DNA from: Cohnella candidum
Lineage (GTDB): Bacteria; Bacillota; Bacilli; Paenibacillales; Paenibacillaceae
Direction: 5' to 3'
Assembly: GCF_003713065.1 (NCBI RefSeq)
Contig: NZ_CP033433.1
Span: 2,391,001-2,455,000, forward strand
DNA: 64,000 nucleotides
The position numbers were made by a program, and so were the translations under genes. Positions 49,915 through 59,845 of the stretch are shown piece after piece. Each line of letters begins with the position of its first letter. Within the stretch, counting starts at the first letter, position 1. The notes beneath the pieces were generated by a model. It had not been told where the DNA came from. It made no database searches and saw only the letters and a list, made by a program, of their open reading frames with translations.

Positions 49915-50685
49915 CTAGCTTTTTGTTTCCTGATCTTCCTCCAGCGAACCATTCTGCTCTTCGGTCAACGCCTCGTTCCCGGCCATCATTTTGGTGATGA
50001 TCAGGTTGAAATTGTAAAACGTGAACGTCGCGATGACGCTGCCGAAAAAGAACGGAATGAGGAACGTGAACCTCGTGCTGATGAACAGGATGGCCACGGT
50101 GCCCAGCGTCATGATGACGGAGCGGATCGGACGGCCGATCGTCAACACGAGTGCGTTTTTGAGCAGCTGCGTCGTTTTCATGTGAAAATGGGACAACAGC
50201 GAGAAAAAATGGTGTAACGAGACGACGACGAGCAGCATCAGCGCGATGAACAGATACGCGACGATCTGCAGGTTCTCGATCCTCGTCAGATAAACCCGGT
50301 AATCGATGATCAGGATGGTCGAAATCAACGAATACAGGATGCCGCCGATCATCGCCTGCTTATAATTCTGTTTATAATTCCGGAAGAACGTTTTCAAAAG
50401 CGGAACGTCCGTATCTCCCATGACCCATTTCCGGGCGACCGAGAACATGGCCGAGGTCGCCGGGAAAAAGGTAAAAGGGGACAGGATCGCCATCAGGATC
50501 ACGGTCGTTTGAAGCAGCCCCGTGATTTGGGCTTCGTCGGTCGCGGCGTTCATGTTCATGAATCCCGTAAGACCGACCAGCCAGAACGGCACGGAACAGA
50601 GGAGCCATAATACGTTGATTACGGCCAGCCTCATGATCCATTCGGATATCTTGTAGAATCCGCCCATCATGCCCCGCATTTCCAC
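49915..50685 (-). CDS. YesL-like DUF624 membrane protein
   Basis: 256 residues with about five transmembrane helices (segments near 20-45, 58-78, 110-130, 140-160 and 190-225) and a charged C-terminal tail ending in acidic residues. The opening GGFYKISEWIMRLAVINVLW is the DUF624/YesL signature. Members often accompany carbohydrate transport genes, but none are here; its neighbour upstream is the CshA helicase, 34 bases away. The start is a GTG, 8 bases after GGAGG. Function unknown. Confidence 0.85.
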   Translation of the reverse strand: MEMRGMMGGFYKISEWIMRLAVINVLWLLCSVPFWLVGLTGFMNMNAATDEAQITGLLQTTVILMAILSPFTFFPATSAMFSVARKWVMGDTDVPLLKTFFRNYKQNYKQAMIGGILYSLISTILIIDYRVYLTRIENLQIVAYLFIALMLLVVVSLHHFFSLLSHFHMKTTQLLKNALVLTIGRPIRSVIMTLGTVAILFISTRFTFLIPFFFGSVIATFTFYNFNLIITKMMAGNEALTEEQNGSLEEDQETKS

Positions 50686-50719
50686 CGTGTTTTCCTCCCC
50701 GACGACCTGGCTTGATCTC

Positions 50720-52342
50720 TTAGATGTTCACGTAATCTTCGCTGTTCGATTTGCGCGGTTCCGGACGTCCGCCGCGGGATCCGCCGTCGCGATAGCCGCC
50801 GTCCTCGCGGTACGGCCGACTTCCGCCGCCGCCGCCGTAAGGCTTGCGCTGCTGTCCGCCCGAGCCGCCGCCGTAGTTGCCGCTGCGTCCTTGGCCGCCG
50901 CGGTAACCGCCGCCTCCGCCGTAGTTGCCGCCGCCTTGGCCGCCTTGACCGTACCGGCGGTTGCCTTGGCCTCCGCCGTAGCCGCCGCGGCCGCCGTCGA
51001 ACTTGCGCTTCTTGCCGCGGATCGGATCTTCCGGCGTGAGCTCGACTTCGACGTCTTTCTTGTCACCGGTCAGCAGCTTCATCGCCGCCGCGAGCAATTG
51101 GACGGAATCGTACTGTTCGAGAAGCTGCATCGCTACCCACTTGTACGGATTCACTTCATCTTCAGTTCCTTTGACCGTTTCCAAAATGCGCTCGGCCACG
51201 ACTTTCTGTTTGCCTTCCATCGCCTCGGAAAGGGTCGGGAGCGGCTTCTTGGAAATGCGGTGCCGCGTGATTTTCTCGATGAAGTGCAGATGGTCGATCT
51301 CGCGCGGCGTCACGAACGTCCAGGACGTTCCTTCCTTGCCCGCGCGTCCCGTCCGGCCGATCCGGTGAACGTAGCTTTCCGGATCCTGCGGCAGGTCGAA
51401 GTTGATGACGTGCGTCACGCCGCTGACGTCAAGGCCGCGGGCCGCGACGTCCGTCGCCACGAGCACGTCGATGCTGCCGTCGCGGAACTTGCGCATGACC
51501 GCGTCACGCTGGTTCTGGGACAGGTCGCCGTGCAAGCCGTCGGAAGCGTAGCCGCGCTTGGCCAGCGCTTCGGACAATTCGGCGACGCGGCGCTTCGTGC
51601 GTCCGAAAATGATCGCGAGCTCCGGCGGTTCCATGTCGAGCAGCCGGCACAGGCCGTCAAATTTCATGCGTTCTTGGACTTCGATGTAAAATTGCTGGAT
51701 GAGAGGAGCGCTGACCTGCTTCGGAATGACGGAGATATGTTCCGGGTTGCGCAGGAACTGCTGAGCCAGTCTCTGGATGTTCGTCGGCATCGTGGCCGAG
51801 AACAGCAGCGTCTGCCGCTCTTCCGGCACCAGCTTCAGGATGGATTGGATGTCCTCCATGAAGCCCATGTCCAGCATTTCGTCCGCTTCGTCCAGGACCA
51901 CCGTCTGAACGTCATCCAAGCGGATCGTCTTGCGATTGATATGGTCAAGCAGCCGTCCGGGCGTTCCGATGATGATTTGCGGCCTTCTTCTCAAAGAGCG
52001 GATTTGGCGGCTGATGTCTTGTCCGCCGTATATCGCCAAGGAGCGCAGTCCTTTGAACCGTCCGAGTTTCTCGATTTCTTCCGCAACCTGGATGGCCAGC
52101 TCGCGCGTCGGCGCCATGATCAGCGCGACGATGCGGTCTTCCGATGCCGAAATTTTGTTGATGAGAGGGATGCCGAATGCAGCTGTCTTGCCGGTCCCCG
52201 TCTGTGCCTGGCCGATCATGTCGCGGCCTTCGAGAGCGACGGGAATCGCCTTGGCCTGGATCGGCGTCGCTTCTTCAAACCCCATCTCAGAGACGGCTTG
52301 AATGACGTCCGGATCCAAACCAAATTCGTTAAATGTACTCAA
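50720..52342 (-). CDS. cshA: DEAD-box RNA helicase CshA-like
   Basis: 540 residues from a TTG at 52342, 9 bases after AAGGAG. The motifs appear in order: Q motif GFEEATPIQ, Walker A AQTGTGKT (46-53), [50 protein letters not shown] and [10 protein letters not shown]. The last 100 residues are a Gly/Arg/Tyr-rich tail with RGG-type repeats, as in CshA, which binds RNA nonspecifically. It unwinds RNA in ribosome assembly, decay and cold adaptation. A TATAAT -10 box stands at 52401-52406 on the minus strand. Confidence 0.93.
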   Translation of the reverse strand: MSTFNEFGLDPDVIQAVSEMGFEEATPIQAKAIPVALEGRDMIGQAQTGTGKTAAFGIPLINKISASEDRIVALIMAPTRELAIQVAEEIEKLGRFKGLRSLAIYGGQDISRQIRSLRRRPQIIIGTPGRLLDHINRKTIRLDDVQTVVLDEADEMLDMGFMEDIQSILKLVPEERQTLLFSATMPTNIQRLAQQFLRNPEHISVIPKQVSAPLIQQFYIEVQERMKFDGLCRLLDMEPPELAIIFGRTKRRVAELSEALAKRGYASDGLHGDLSQNQRDAVMRKFRDGSIDVLVATDVAARGLDVSGVTHVINFDLPQDPESYVHRIGRTGRAGKEGTSWTFVTPREIDHLHFIEKITRHRISKKPLPTLSEAMEGKQKVVAERILETVKGTEDEVNPYKWVAMQLLEQYDSVQLLAAAMKLLTGDKKDVEVELTPEDPIRGKKRKFDGGRGGYGGGQGNRRYGQGGQGGGNYGGGGGYRGGQGRSGNYGGGSGGQQRKPYGGGGGSRPYREDGGYRDGGSRGGRPEPRKSNSEDYVNI

Positions 52343-52514
52343 TTTCTCAAACTCCTTCTGTATTGGGCCTTCTTCACGGCTTCCAAAAAATATACAGTCC
52401 ATTATAGCACAAACGAAAACACAAACACCAGCGCAATGAAAATGCTTCGCGCATGCCTCTTCTTCCCCGGGGAAATCTAGGAAGGGAAAGACGCGCCGGA
52501 AAGGATGGTCGTTT

Positions 52515-53360
52515 ATGCCGAAGTGGTTGGACAAATTGGCCGGAGCAGGTCCCTATATAGTGATGGTACTCGGGGGTGCGGCGGTCGCGCTCGGCTTCAA
52601 CCTTCTGCTGATCCCCGTCAAGCTGCTGAGCAGCGGAGTGTCCGGGATCTCCATGATCCTCGGCTATGTGAGCGGCTGGAATATCGCCTGGCTGTATTTT
52701 GCCCTGAACGTCCCGATTTTGTACTGGGGTTACCGGGTGCTCGGGCGGCGTTTTATCGCGCTCAGCATCGTGAACGTGCTGTCGACTTCCTTGTTCCTGC
52801 AGGTGATTCCGGTATATCCTTGGACGGACGACCGGCTGCTGGCTTCCGTCTTCGGCGGCATGCTCGTCGGGATCGGTTCGGCGGGCGCCCTTCGGTACGG
52901 CGGATCTTCCGGAGGCGTCGACGTGGTGGCCTCCATCATTTCCCGTTCCCGCGACGTCGCCGTCGGCTTCCTCGTGGTCGTCCTCAATACCGGCATCGTC
53001 GCGGCGCTCGGCTTACTCAAGAACGGTTGGAACGCCGCTCTTTATTCTATGCTTTCCATTTACTTAACGGGCAAAGTGATTGACATCGTTCACACGCCGC
53101 ATCGCAAGGTAACGGCATTCATCGTAACGAATCGCGCGAACGAGCTTGCCGCCCGCCTGCTTTCCCTGCCGCGGGGCGTCACCATCCTCAAAACCCGCGG
53201 GGCTTTCACCAGCGAAGAGCGGGACATGCTCATGACCGTCACGACGAGATTCGAGCTCGCCGAGCTCCGCAAAATCATACGCGGCATCGATCCCAAAGCT
53301 TTCGTCAATGTGGTGCAAACGGTCGACGTGATCGGCGAATTCCGCCGTTCCCGAAGCTGA
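52515..53360 (+). CDS. YitT family membrane protein
   Basis: 281 residues. Five to six transmembrane helices fill residues 12-195 with the two YitT/DUF161 signatures ([19 protein letters not shown] and [16 protein letters not shown]). A soluble C-terminal DUF2179 domain (about 205-275, [32 protein letters not shown]) follows. This is the standard architecture of a family found in multiple copies in Bacillota. The transported or bound molecule is unknown. The ATG follows AAGGATGG. Confidence 0.9.
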   Translation: MPKWLDKLAGAGPYIVMVLGGAAVALGFNLLLIPVKLLSSGVSGISMILGYVSGWNIAWLYFALNVPILYWGYRVLGRRFIALSIVNVLSTSLFLQVIPVYPWTDDRLLASVFGGMLVGIGSAGALRYGGSSGGVDVVASIISRSRDVAVGFLVVVLNTGIVAALGLLKNGWNAALYSMLSIYLTGKVIDIVHTPHRKVTAFIVTNRANELAARLLSLPRGVTILKTRGAFTSEERDMLMTVTTRFELAELRKIIRGIDPKAFVNVVQTVDVIGEFRRSRS

Positions 53361-53542
53361 ATTTCCCGCTGTCATGCCGGATTCGGAGCACGCATACAAT
53401 GAACGCGTGACGCCAGTGCCAGAGGTCCTCCCAAGGCTCCATATCTTCCCGTCAAAAACCCGCAAAATCCTACAAAATACCCCTGTCTCCGCCGTCACAA
53501 CTCGTTTATAATCGGGTTAAGATCTTACGGGGAGAGGGAATC

Positions 53543-54718
53543 ATGGAAATTTTTATGACGTTGTTCCTGCTGCTGCAGTCGGCATTGAGCGGCGGCCAAC
53601 ACGCACAAGACAACCTGAGTAAAATTTGGAACACGGCGCACAGCATGACGCAGACTCCGCCCGCACCGACTCCGACAAGCGGCGAGGAAGCGAATCCGGA
53701 ACCGGCCAAAGCCGGGGATCCCCAGAAAGACGCACCGAAAGTCAAAGGCATCTACGTAACCGCATACAGCGCCGGCGGCGCTCGGATGGCCAGCTTGCTG
53801 GACCTCGTCGACAAAACGGAACTGAACGCGATGGTTATCGACATCAAGGACGACAACGGCTTCATTACTTACAAAACGGATAATCCGGAGCTGCAGAAGC
53901 TCGGTACGCCGCAGCCTTTCATCAAGGACATGGGCAAGCTGATGTCCACGCTGCAAGAACATAAGATCTACCCGATCGCCCGAATCGTCGTCTTCAAGGA
54001 CACGGTGCTGGCCAAAAAGCACAAAGAACTGACCTACCTCACGGCGGACGGCACCCCATGGAAGAACGGCAAAGGCGACAGTTTCGTCAATCCGTACCGC
54101 AAGGAAGTTTGGGACTACAACGTCGAGATCGCCAAGGAAGCGGCCAAACTCGGCTTCAAGGAAATCCAGTTCGACTACGTGAGATTCCCGGAAGGCTTCG
54201 AAAAGAAAGCCGACCAACTGAAATTCACCAAAACGGACCAAAGCCGAGTCGACGTCGTCGCCGGGTTCGTGGATTACGCGCGCAAGCAGCTGGAACCGCT
54301 GGGCGTCCGGGTGTCGGTCGATATCTTCGGATACGCCGCTTCGGTTCCGGCAGCGGAAGGCATCGGACAGGACTTCGTGAAAATTTCCAACAGCGTCAAC
54401 GTCATCAGCCCGATGATTTATCCGAGCCATTACAGCACGGGCTGGTTTAAACAGAAAGACCCCGACAAAGCCCCTTACGCCACGATCAAGGGCGCCATGG
54501 CAGACACGCACAAGAAGCTGGATCCGCTGGGAGACGCCCAACCGATCATTCGACCATGGATCCAAGATTTCACCGCCAGTTGGCTGGGCGCAGGTCATTA
54601 TATCAAGTACGGCGCCGCGGAAGTGTCCGCTCAGATCAAAGCGCTTAAGGAAAGCGGAGTCGAGGAGTTCCTGCTCTGGAACGCCGGCAACAAATATTCT
54701 ACAGGCGCGAATTACTGA
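53543..54718 (+). CDS. Secreted putative glycoside hydrolase (DUF4015)
   Basis: 391 residues. A hydrophobic N-terminus (MEIFMTLFLLLQSALSG) acts as a signal or anchor, a Pro/Thr-rich linker runs to about 65, and a TIM-barrel DUF4015 domain covers 70-375. Characteristic segments are KGIYVTAYSAGG, AMVIDIKDDNGFITY, GFKEIQFDYVRFPEG and VSVDIFGYAAS, the last two holding candidate catalytic Asp residues. The family is predicted to act on envelope or extracellular polysaccharide. The ATG at 53543 follows GGGGAGAGGG. It is monocistronic and has a strong terminator. Confidence 0.88.
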   Translation: MEIFMTLFLLLQSALSGGQHAQDNLSKIWNTAHSMTQTPPAPTPTSGEEANPEPAKAGDPQKDAPKVKGIYVTAYSAGGARMASLLDLVDKTELNAMVIDIKDDNGFITYKTDNPELQKLGTPQPFIKDMGKLMSTLQEHKIYPIARIVVFKDTVLAKKHKELTYLTADGTPWKNGKGDSFVNPYRKEVWDYNVEIAKEAAKLGFKEIQFDYVRFPEGFEKKADQLKFTKTDQSRVDVVAGFVDYARKQLEPLGVRVSVDIFGYAASVPAAEGIGQDFVKISNSVNVISPMIYPSHYSTGWFKQKDPDKAPYATIKGAMADTHKKLDPLGDAQPIIRPWIQDFTASWLGAGHYIKYGAAEVSAQIKALKESGVEEFLLWNAGNKYSTGANY

Positions 54719-54736
54719 GTTCAAGAAAGCAAGCGA

Positions 54737-54770
54737 AAAGGGCCCCTCGGTCGAGGGGCCCTTTTTCTTT
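54737..54770. terminator. Terminator of the DUF4015 gene
   Basis: AAAGGGCCCCTCG/CGAGGGGCCCTTT perfect stem with a 2-base loop, followed by TTCTTT. It also faces the end of the convergent transporter operon. Confidence 0.92.
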
Positions 54771-54790
54771 GAACTATACGAAGCGAAGAA

Positions 54791-55741
54791 TCAGCGTTTC
54801 CCGGGGTCGTACGGTTCCCCGGCCGCTTTCGGAGCGCGGGATGTTTTCGAGAAGACGACCAAAGCGAGAAGCGTGACGACGTACGGGAAAATCTTCAAGA
54901 TGACCGGCGGGATTTCCGCCAGCGACGGAATGACCTGGGACACGTTCGCGACCGTCGTGGCGAATCCGAAGAAGAATGCCGCCGCGAGGACACCCAGAGG
55001 TCTCCATTGTCCGAATATGAGCGCCGCAAGCGCCAAGAACCCGAGACCCGACACGCTGCCGGTGAACTCGCCGGCGTAAGTCAGGATGATAATGGCTCCG
55101 CCGATGCCCGAGAAAGCTCCCGAGATCATGACGCCGATGTAGCGCATGCGCTTCACGTTCACCCCTGCGGCTTCCGCCGCGTGAGGATGCTCGCCGCAGG
55201 CACGAAGCCTCAAACCGAACGACGTTTTGTACAGAATGGTCGAACTGACCGCCAGCACGGCGAGGATGAGCCACGTCGTCCAATACGTTTTCGTGAAGAA
55301 CAGCGGTCCGATCACCGGAATGTCGCTCAGCCCCGGAACGTCGAAAGGACTGAAGCCGCCGACGCGGATGTTTCCGCTGCCCGTCATGTTGCGAGCCATG
55401 AAGATCGTGATCGCGCCGGCGATCATGTTGATCGCGGTACCGCTGATGACCTGGTCGGCGCTGAGGTTGATGCTGGCGAACGCGTGCAGCAGGGAGAAAA
55501 CGATTCCCGCCAGCACGGCGACGAGCAAGCCGACCCATAAGACCCAGCCCTCGTTGGGGTGGCTCGCCTGCAGCTTGAAAATCGTGAACGAGCCGGCGAA
55601 GGCGCCGACGACCATCAAGCCTTCGAGTCCGATATTGACGACGCCGCTTCGTTCGCTGAAGAGTCCGCCGAGCGCCGTGATGAGCAGCGGAATGGTGTAA
55701 ATAATCGCGTACGGGAAGATTTGTTCAATCGTATGCCACAT
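54791..55741 (-). CDS. nupQ: Nucleoside ABC transporter permease (NupQ/YufQ-like)
   Basis: 316 residues with about nine transmembrane helices. It belongs to the branched-chain amino acid/ribose-type permease family (BPD_transp_2), shown by SGVVNIGLEGLMVVGAF near the N-terminus and ACGEHPHAAEAAGVNVKRMRY, the loop that contacts the ATPase. It starts 3 bases after the stop of the second permease and is the last gene of the operon. With NupP it makes the channel for nucleosides; assignment rests on the NupN and phosphorylase neighbours. Confidence 0.88.
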   Translation of the reverse strand: MWHTIEQIFPYAIIYTIPLLITALGGLFSERSGVVNIGLEGLMVVGAFAGSFTIFKLQASHPNEGWVLWVGLLVAVLAGIVFSLLHAFASINLSADQVISGTAINMIAGAITIFMARNMTGSGNIRVGGFSPFDVPGLSDIPVIGPLFFTKTYWTTWLILAVLAVSSTILYKTSFGLRLRACGEHPHAAEAAGVNVKRMRYIGVMISGAFSGIGGAIIILTYAGEFTGSVSGLGFLALAALIFGQWRPLGVLAAAFFFGFATTVANVSQVIPSLAEIPPVILKIFPYVVTLLALVVFSKTSRAPKAAGEPYDPGKR

Positions 55742-55744
55742 GCG

Positions 55745-56821
55745 TTATTTCACCTTCCCTTCTTGCGGCGCATTCAGCTTCGCATTCGCCTTGCGGCGGG
55801 AATAACGGCGGATAAGCCGCTCGATCAAGACGCTGGTTGCCGCGAAATAGATGATGATGGCGATGATGGAGTCCGCGATTTCCGGGGGAATTTCCGTCAT
55901 GGCGTTCATGAATCCCCTGCCGGAATACAGCAAACCGAAGAAAATCGCCGACAGGAGAACACCGATCGGATTGTTGGCGCCCAGCAGGGAAACGGCGATG
56001 CCGTCGAAGCCCTGGGAAGGCAAAATCCCGATCTGGATGTTCGACGCGTTGCCCGCGTACATGGCGACGCCGCCCAGCCCTGCGATCGCGCCGGAAATCG
56101 CCATGGAGTACACGACGCTGCGATTCACTTTGATGCCGGCATACTCCGCTGCGTCCCGGTTGTGGCCGACCGCCTTGAGCTCGTAGCCGAACGTCGTTTT
56201 GTTGATGATGAAGGCGACGACGAGCACCACGACGACGGCGATCAACAGTCCCATATTAATATAGGAGCCGTTGAACAGGTCACTCAACCAAGTGGCCTTC
56301 AGCGTGGCCGCATCCGCCAGCTGTTTCGACTCCGTCTCGCTGGACGGGTTTTTGATGTACGTTTGGACGCCGTAATAAACCGCCCAGAAACCGGCCCAGT
56401 TCATCATGATCGACGATACGACCTCATGGACGTTAAACCGGGCTTTCAGAATACCGGGAACGACGGCCCACAAGGCGCCGCCCAAAGCGCCGGCGATCAG
56501 CATGATGGGGAGAAGAACGATTCTGGGTAAATCCAGGTTCAAGCCGACGACCGAGGCGACGAATCCGCCGACCAGCAGTTGTCCCGCGACGCCGATGTTG
56601 AAGAGGCCCGTCCGGAAAGCGAACGCCACCGCAAGACCGCTGAAAATGAGCGGAGTCGCCGTCGCCAGCGTGTTGCCGATCCGTTCCGGATTTTTCAAGC
56701 CGCCCTCGAACAGGTAGGAGAAACCGGTATACGCATTATGGCCGGTCGCCAGCATGAGCACGGCTCCGGCGACGAGGCCGAAGACGACGGCGCATAACGA
56801 TATGATCAGGTTTTTGTTCAT
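55745..56821 (-). CDS. nupP: Nucleoside ABC transporter permease (NupP/YufP-like)
   Basis: 358 residues with eight to ten transmembrane helices, again of the BPD_transp_2 family. Signatures are RTGLFNIGVAGQLLVGGF and AVGHNRDAAEYAGIKVNRSVVYS. It is slightly longer than NupQ because of an extra loop near residue 170. Its ATG overlaps the stop of the ATPase gene as a 4-base overlap. It acts in the membrane with NupQ, NupO and the lipoprotein NupN. Confidence 0.88.
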   Translation of the reverse strand: MNKNLIISLCAVVFGLVAGAVLMLATGHNAYTGFSYLFEGGLKNPERIGNTLATATPLIFSGLAVAFAFRTGLFNIGVAGQLLVGGFVASVVGLNLDLPRIVLLPIMLIAGALGGALWAVVPGILKARFNVHEVVSSIMMNWAGFWAVYYGVQTYIKNPSSETESKQLADAATLKATWLSDLFNGSYINMGLLIAVVVVLVVAFIINKTTFGYELKAVGHNRDAAEYAGIKVNRSVVYSMAISGAIAGLGGVAMYAGNASNIQIGILPSQGFDGIAVSLLGANNPIGVLLSAIFFGLLYSGRGFMNAMTEIPPEIADSIIAIIIYFAATSVLIERLIRRYSRRKANAKLNAPQEGKVK

Positions 56822-58344
56822 GCGCCTTCTCCCCTCCTCACGCCGGCCATCATCAGGCCGATCTCGTTCTCGTTCGTATCCGCGGCGCGGACGACGCCCA
56901 CCAGCTCGCCGTTGTTCACGACCGCGATCCGGTCGGACACGTTCATGACTTCATCGAGTTCCAGCGACACGAGGAGCACGGCGTTCCCTTTGTCGCGATG
57001 CTCGATCAGCCGTCTGTGAATGTATTCGATGGAGCCGACGTCGAGCCCCCGCGTCGGTTGGACGGCGACGAGCAGCACGGGGTTGCGTTCGATTTCCCGT
57101 CCGATGATCGCCTTCTGCTGGTTGCCCCCGGACAGCGAACGCGCCGTGGATGCCGCGCCTTCTCCGGAACGGACGTCGAAGCTTTCCACGATGTGGTCCG
57201 CATACTTCCGGATCTCCTGCTTCTGGAGAATCCCCCCTCGGGAGAACGGCTCCTTATGGTAGATCTCCAGCACCATGTTTTCCCCGATCGTATAATCCAG
57301 CACCAGCCCGCGGCGCTGCCGGTCTTCGGGGATATGTCCGATACCGCTTTCGATCCGCTCGCGAACCGGAATGCCGGTAATATCTTTCCCATTCAAATAA
57401 ATTTTGCCGGACTCTGATTTGCGCAAGCCCGTTACCGCTTCCACCAAATCGGACTGGCCGTTGCCTTCCACGCCCGCGATGCCCACGATTTCCCCTCCCC
57501 GCACTTCCAGGGAGAAGTCGTGCAGCGCCAGGGACTTCCTGCCGCTTTTGACCGTAAGACCCTCCACCTTGAGGACGACATCGCCCGGCCGGCTTTCGGT
57601 TTTCTGGACCTTGAAGGACACTTGCCGCCCGACCATCATTTCGGCCATCGCCGCTTCCGTCGTCGAAGCCACGTCCACGGTGCCGATCGTTTTTCCGCGC
57701 CGGATGACCGTGCAGCGGTCGGCGTATTCCTTGATTTCCTTCAGCTTGTGCGTGATGAGAATGATCGATTTCCCTTCCGCGATCAAGTTCTTCATGATTT
57801 TGCCGAGCTCTTGGATTTCCTGAGGCGTCAAAACGCCGGTAGGCTCGTCCAGGATCAAAACTTCCGCCTTGCGGTAAAGCATCTTGAGGATTTCGACCCG
57901 TTGCTGCATGCCGACCGAGATCTCTTCGATCTTGGCATAAGGATCGACGTTCAAACCGTAACGTTTGGACAGCTCTTCGATTTTTTTGCCTGCTTGCTTC
58001 ACGTCCAGGAACATGCCGAACTTGCGGGTCTCGCTGCCCATGATGATGTTCTCGGTGACCGTGAAGTTTTCGACCAACTTGAAGTGCTGATGCACCATGC
58101 CGATGCCCAGCTGATTGGCCACGTTCGGATTGGAAATGCGGACTTCCTTGCCGTTTACCTTAATCGTTCCGCGATCGGCCTGATACATGCCGAACAGGAT
58201 GCTCATAAGCGTCGACTTCCCGGCGCCGTTTTCGCCCAGCAGCGCATGGATCTCTCCACGCTTCAGGCGCAGCGTGATATCGTCGTTCGCTACGATGCCC
58301 GTAAATTCTTTTCTGATGTTCAGCATCTCCACCACGTATTCCAT
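56818..58344 (-). CDS. nupO: Nucleoside ABC transporter ATPase, two domains (NupO/YufO-like)
   Basis: 508 residues made of two fused ATPase domains, as in sugar and nucleoside importers. The first has Walker A LLGENGAGKST, signature region SVGMQQRVEILK and Walker B VLILDEPTGVLTPQE. The second has a degenerate P-loop (GVEGNGQSD), signature LSGGNQQKAIIG and VAVQPTRGLDVGS, so only one site may be fully catalytic. The ATG at 58344 follows GGAGG. It begins a sub-transcript after the terminator that ends nupN. Confidence 0.9.
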   Translation of the reverse strand: MEYVVEMLNIRKEFTGIVANDDITLRLKRGEIHALLGENGAGKSTLMSILFGMYQADRGTIKVNGKEVRISNPNVANQLGIGMVHQHFKLVENFTVTENIIMGSETRKFGMFLDVKQAGKKIEELSKRYGLNVDPYAKIEEISVGMQQRVEILKMLYRKAEVLILDEPTGVLTPQEIQELGKIMKNLIAEGKSIILITHKLKEIKEYADRCTVIRRGKTIGTVDVASTTEAAMAEMMVGRQVSFKVQKTESRPGDVVLKVEGLTVKSGRKSLALHDFSLEVRGGEIVGIAGVEGNGQSDLVEAVTGLRKSESGKIYLNGKDITGIPVRERIESGIGHIPEDRQRRGLVLDYTIGENMVLEIYHKEPFSRGGILQKQEIRKYADHIVESFDVRSGEGAASTARSLSGGNQQKAIIGREIERNPVLLVAVQPTRGLDVGSIEYIHRRLIEHRDKGNAVLLVSLELDEVMNVSDRIAVVNNGELVGVVRAADTNENEIGLMMAGVRRGEGA

Positions 58345-58513
58345 GGAATGCTCCTCCCTAACACGTCTCTAAGAACTCGCTTCTTCGGCTAATGCCAGGC
58401 TTGCGGCAGGCGGATCCCCATAAACGGCCGCCGCCGGCTCGAAGCTGGCGGCAGCCTTTATGTCGGAGACGATTCGCGACAAACGGGTATACGACCATTC
58501 GTTCCGAATCATC

Positions 58514-58541
58514 AAAAAAAGACGGGAGCCCGTCTTTTTTT
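58514..58541 (-). terminator. Terminator between the lipoprotein gene and the transporter genes
   Basis: AAAGACGGG/CCCGTCTTT hairpin with a 2-base loop and T runs on both strands, directly after the nupN stop. It likely limits read-through from nupN into nupOPQ. Confidence 0.88.
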
Positions 58542-58550
58542 GTATTCGAG

Positions 58551-59702
58551 TTACTTGATGAGATCTCCTTGTTCTGCCGCTACTTTAATTTCACCCGATT
58601 TCAGCTTGCCGAACACTTCGTTCACTTTCGTGACCGTGTCTTGGCTGAGGTTCGGGTTTTCAGCCGGGATGCCTACGCCGTCGTTCTTCGAATCGAACGT
58701 GAGCGTCTGGCCGCCGGGGAATTTGCCTTCGGTTTCGGCTTTGACCATGTCGTAAGCCGCTTGGTCGATTTTCTTCATCGCGGAGGTGAGGACGATCGAC
58801 TTGCCGTCTTTCTTCATGCCGTCTTGGTACTGGTCGACGTCAACGCCGACGATCCATACTTCTTTGCCGGCATCCCCGCGCGTGATGGCTTCTTTGATCG
58901 CGCCGACCCCTACGCCGCCCGCTGCCGTGAAGATGACCTTCACGCCGCGATCGTACATTTGCGCCGCGATTTGCTGGCCAGCCGCTACGTCGCTGAACGT
59001 GCCTTGGTAAATGACGTTTTCTTTTTTGATGGAGATTTTCGTGCCCAGGTTATCGTTCGCGTATTTGATGCCTTGCTGGAAGCCCCAGTTGTACTTTTGA
59101 ACCGGCGGGATTTCCATGCCGCCGATGAAGCCGGCTTCGCCTTCTTTCAGTTGAAGGGCCGTTGCGACGCCCGCTACGAATCCGGACTCATGTTCGGCGA
59201 AGAAGATCGATACCGAGTTCTCTTTCACGACAGCCGTCGTGTCGTCCGCTTTGTGCGGAGCGCCGTCGATCAGAACGAACTTGGCGTCCTTGTACTTGTC
59301 CTGTGCCGCGTAAATCGCGGTTTCGAACTTAAAGCCCGGCGTCACGATGAATTTGTAACCCGCGTCGTACAGGTTGCCGATTTCTTTCAGGTAGTCGGCT
59401 TCCGTCGTGCCGGCCGGCTTCAGGTACTTGTCCTTCAGGCCGAGGTCTTTGGAAGCTCTTTGGACGCCTTCCCAAGTGCCTTGGTTAAAGGACTTGTCGT
59501 CGATCGTCCCGGAGTCCGTGACCATGCCGACTTGGAAATCCTTGTTGGCGCTGGCTGCCGGGGAGCTGGCCGCCGGAGAGCTTGCCGCCGGGGAGCTGGC
59601 TGCCGGAGAACTCGAGGAGCTCTCGTTGTTGTTTTTGCCGCAAGCGGCAAGCACGCTGAAAACCAAAGTTAAAATGGCCAACAGTACTGCACTCTTCTTC
59701 AT
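58551..59702 (-). CDS. nupN: BMP-family nucleoside-binding lipoprotein (NupN/YufN-like)
   Basis: 383 residues. A lipoprotein signal with lipobox LAAC and Cys21 is followed by a Ser/Pro/Ala linker of four SPAAS repeats (residues about 27-52). A basic membrane protein (BMP/Med) periplasmic-binding fold comes next, with VGMVTDSGTIDDKSFNQGTW near its start. This family binds nucleosides in Bacillus NupN, Treponema PnrA and others. It is anchored outside the membrane and delivers ligand to NupP/NupQ. It lies 143 bases after the purine phosphorylase. Confidence 0.92.
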   Translation of the reverse strand: MKKSAVLLAILTLVFSVLAACGKNNNESSSSSPAASSPAASSPAASSPAASANKDFQVGMVTDSGTIDDKSFNQGTWEGVQRASKDLGLKDKYLKPAGTTEADYLKEIGNLYDAGYKFIVTPGFKFETAIYAAQDKYKDAKFVLIDGAPHKADDTTAVVKENSVSIFFAEHESGFVAGVATALQLKEGEAGFIGGMEIPPVQKYNWGFQQGIKYANDNLGTKISIKKENVIYQGTFSDVAAGQQIAAQMYDRGVKVIFTAAGGVGVGAIKEAITRGDAGKEVWIVGVDVDQYQDGMKKDGKSIVLTSAMKKIDQAAYDMVKAETEGKFPGGQTLTFDSKNDGVGIPAENPNLSQDTVTKVNEVFGKLKSGEIKVAAEQGDLIK

Positions 59703-59845
59703 TTCTTTTTGCCTCCCGATTTTCTTGAATTATATGTTTTGGAACTGTGAAACCATTGGGAACACGGAAACGGGATCGTGCCACGTTTCCATTGTTTGCC
59801 TTGAGCCGGCAATTCATTCGCATCTGCGAAATGTCCGCCTCAACT

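Noticed and set aside
49717-50217. A plus-strand gene over the 6S RNA and the DUF624 gene
   Set aside because: Shadow frame with no family features; it runs through the end of a well-supported membrane protein gene and the RNA.
50728-51066. Ala/Thr-rich frame at the cshA 3' end
   Set aside because: By-product of the Gly/Arg-rich repetitive tail of CshA in another frame.
54774-55538. A second long minus-strand frame over nupQ
   Set aside because: Arg/His-rich translation without family features, overlapping a permease with clear membrane helices.
59703-59845. CodY box in front of nupN
   Set aside because: Only a loose AT-rich resemblance (ATTTTCTTGAATT) with an extra base; not convincing.
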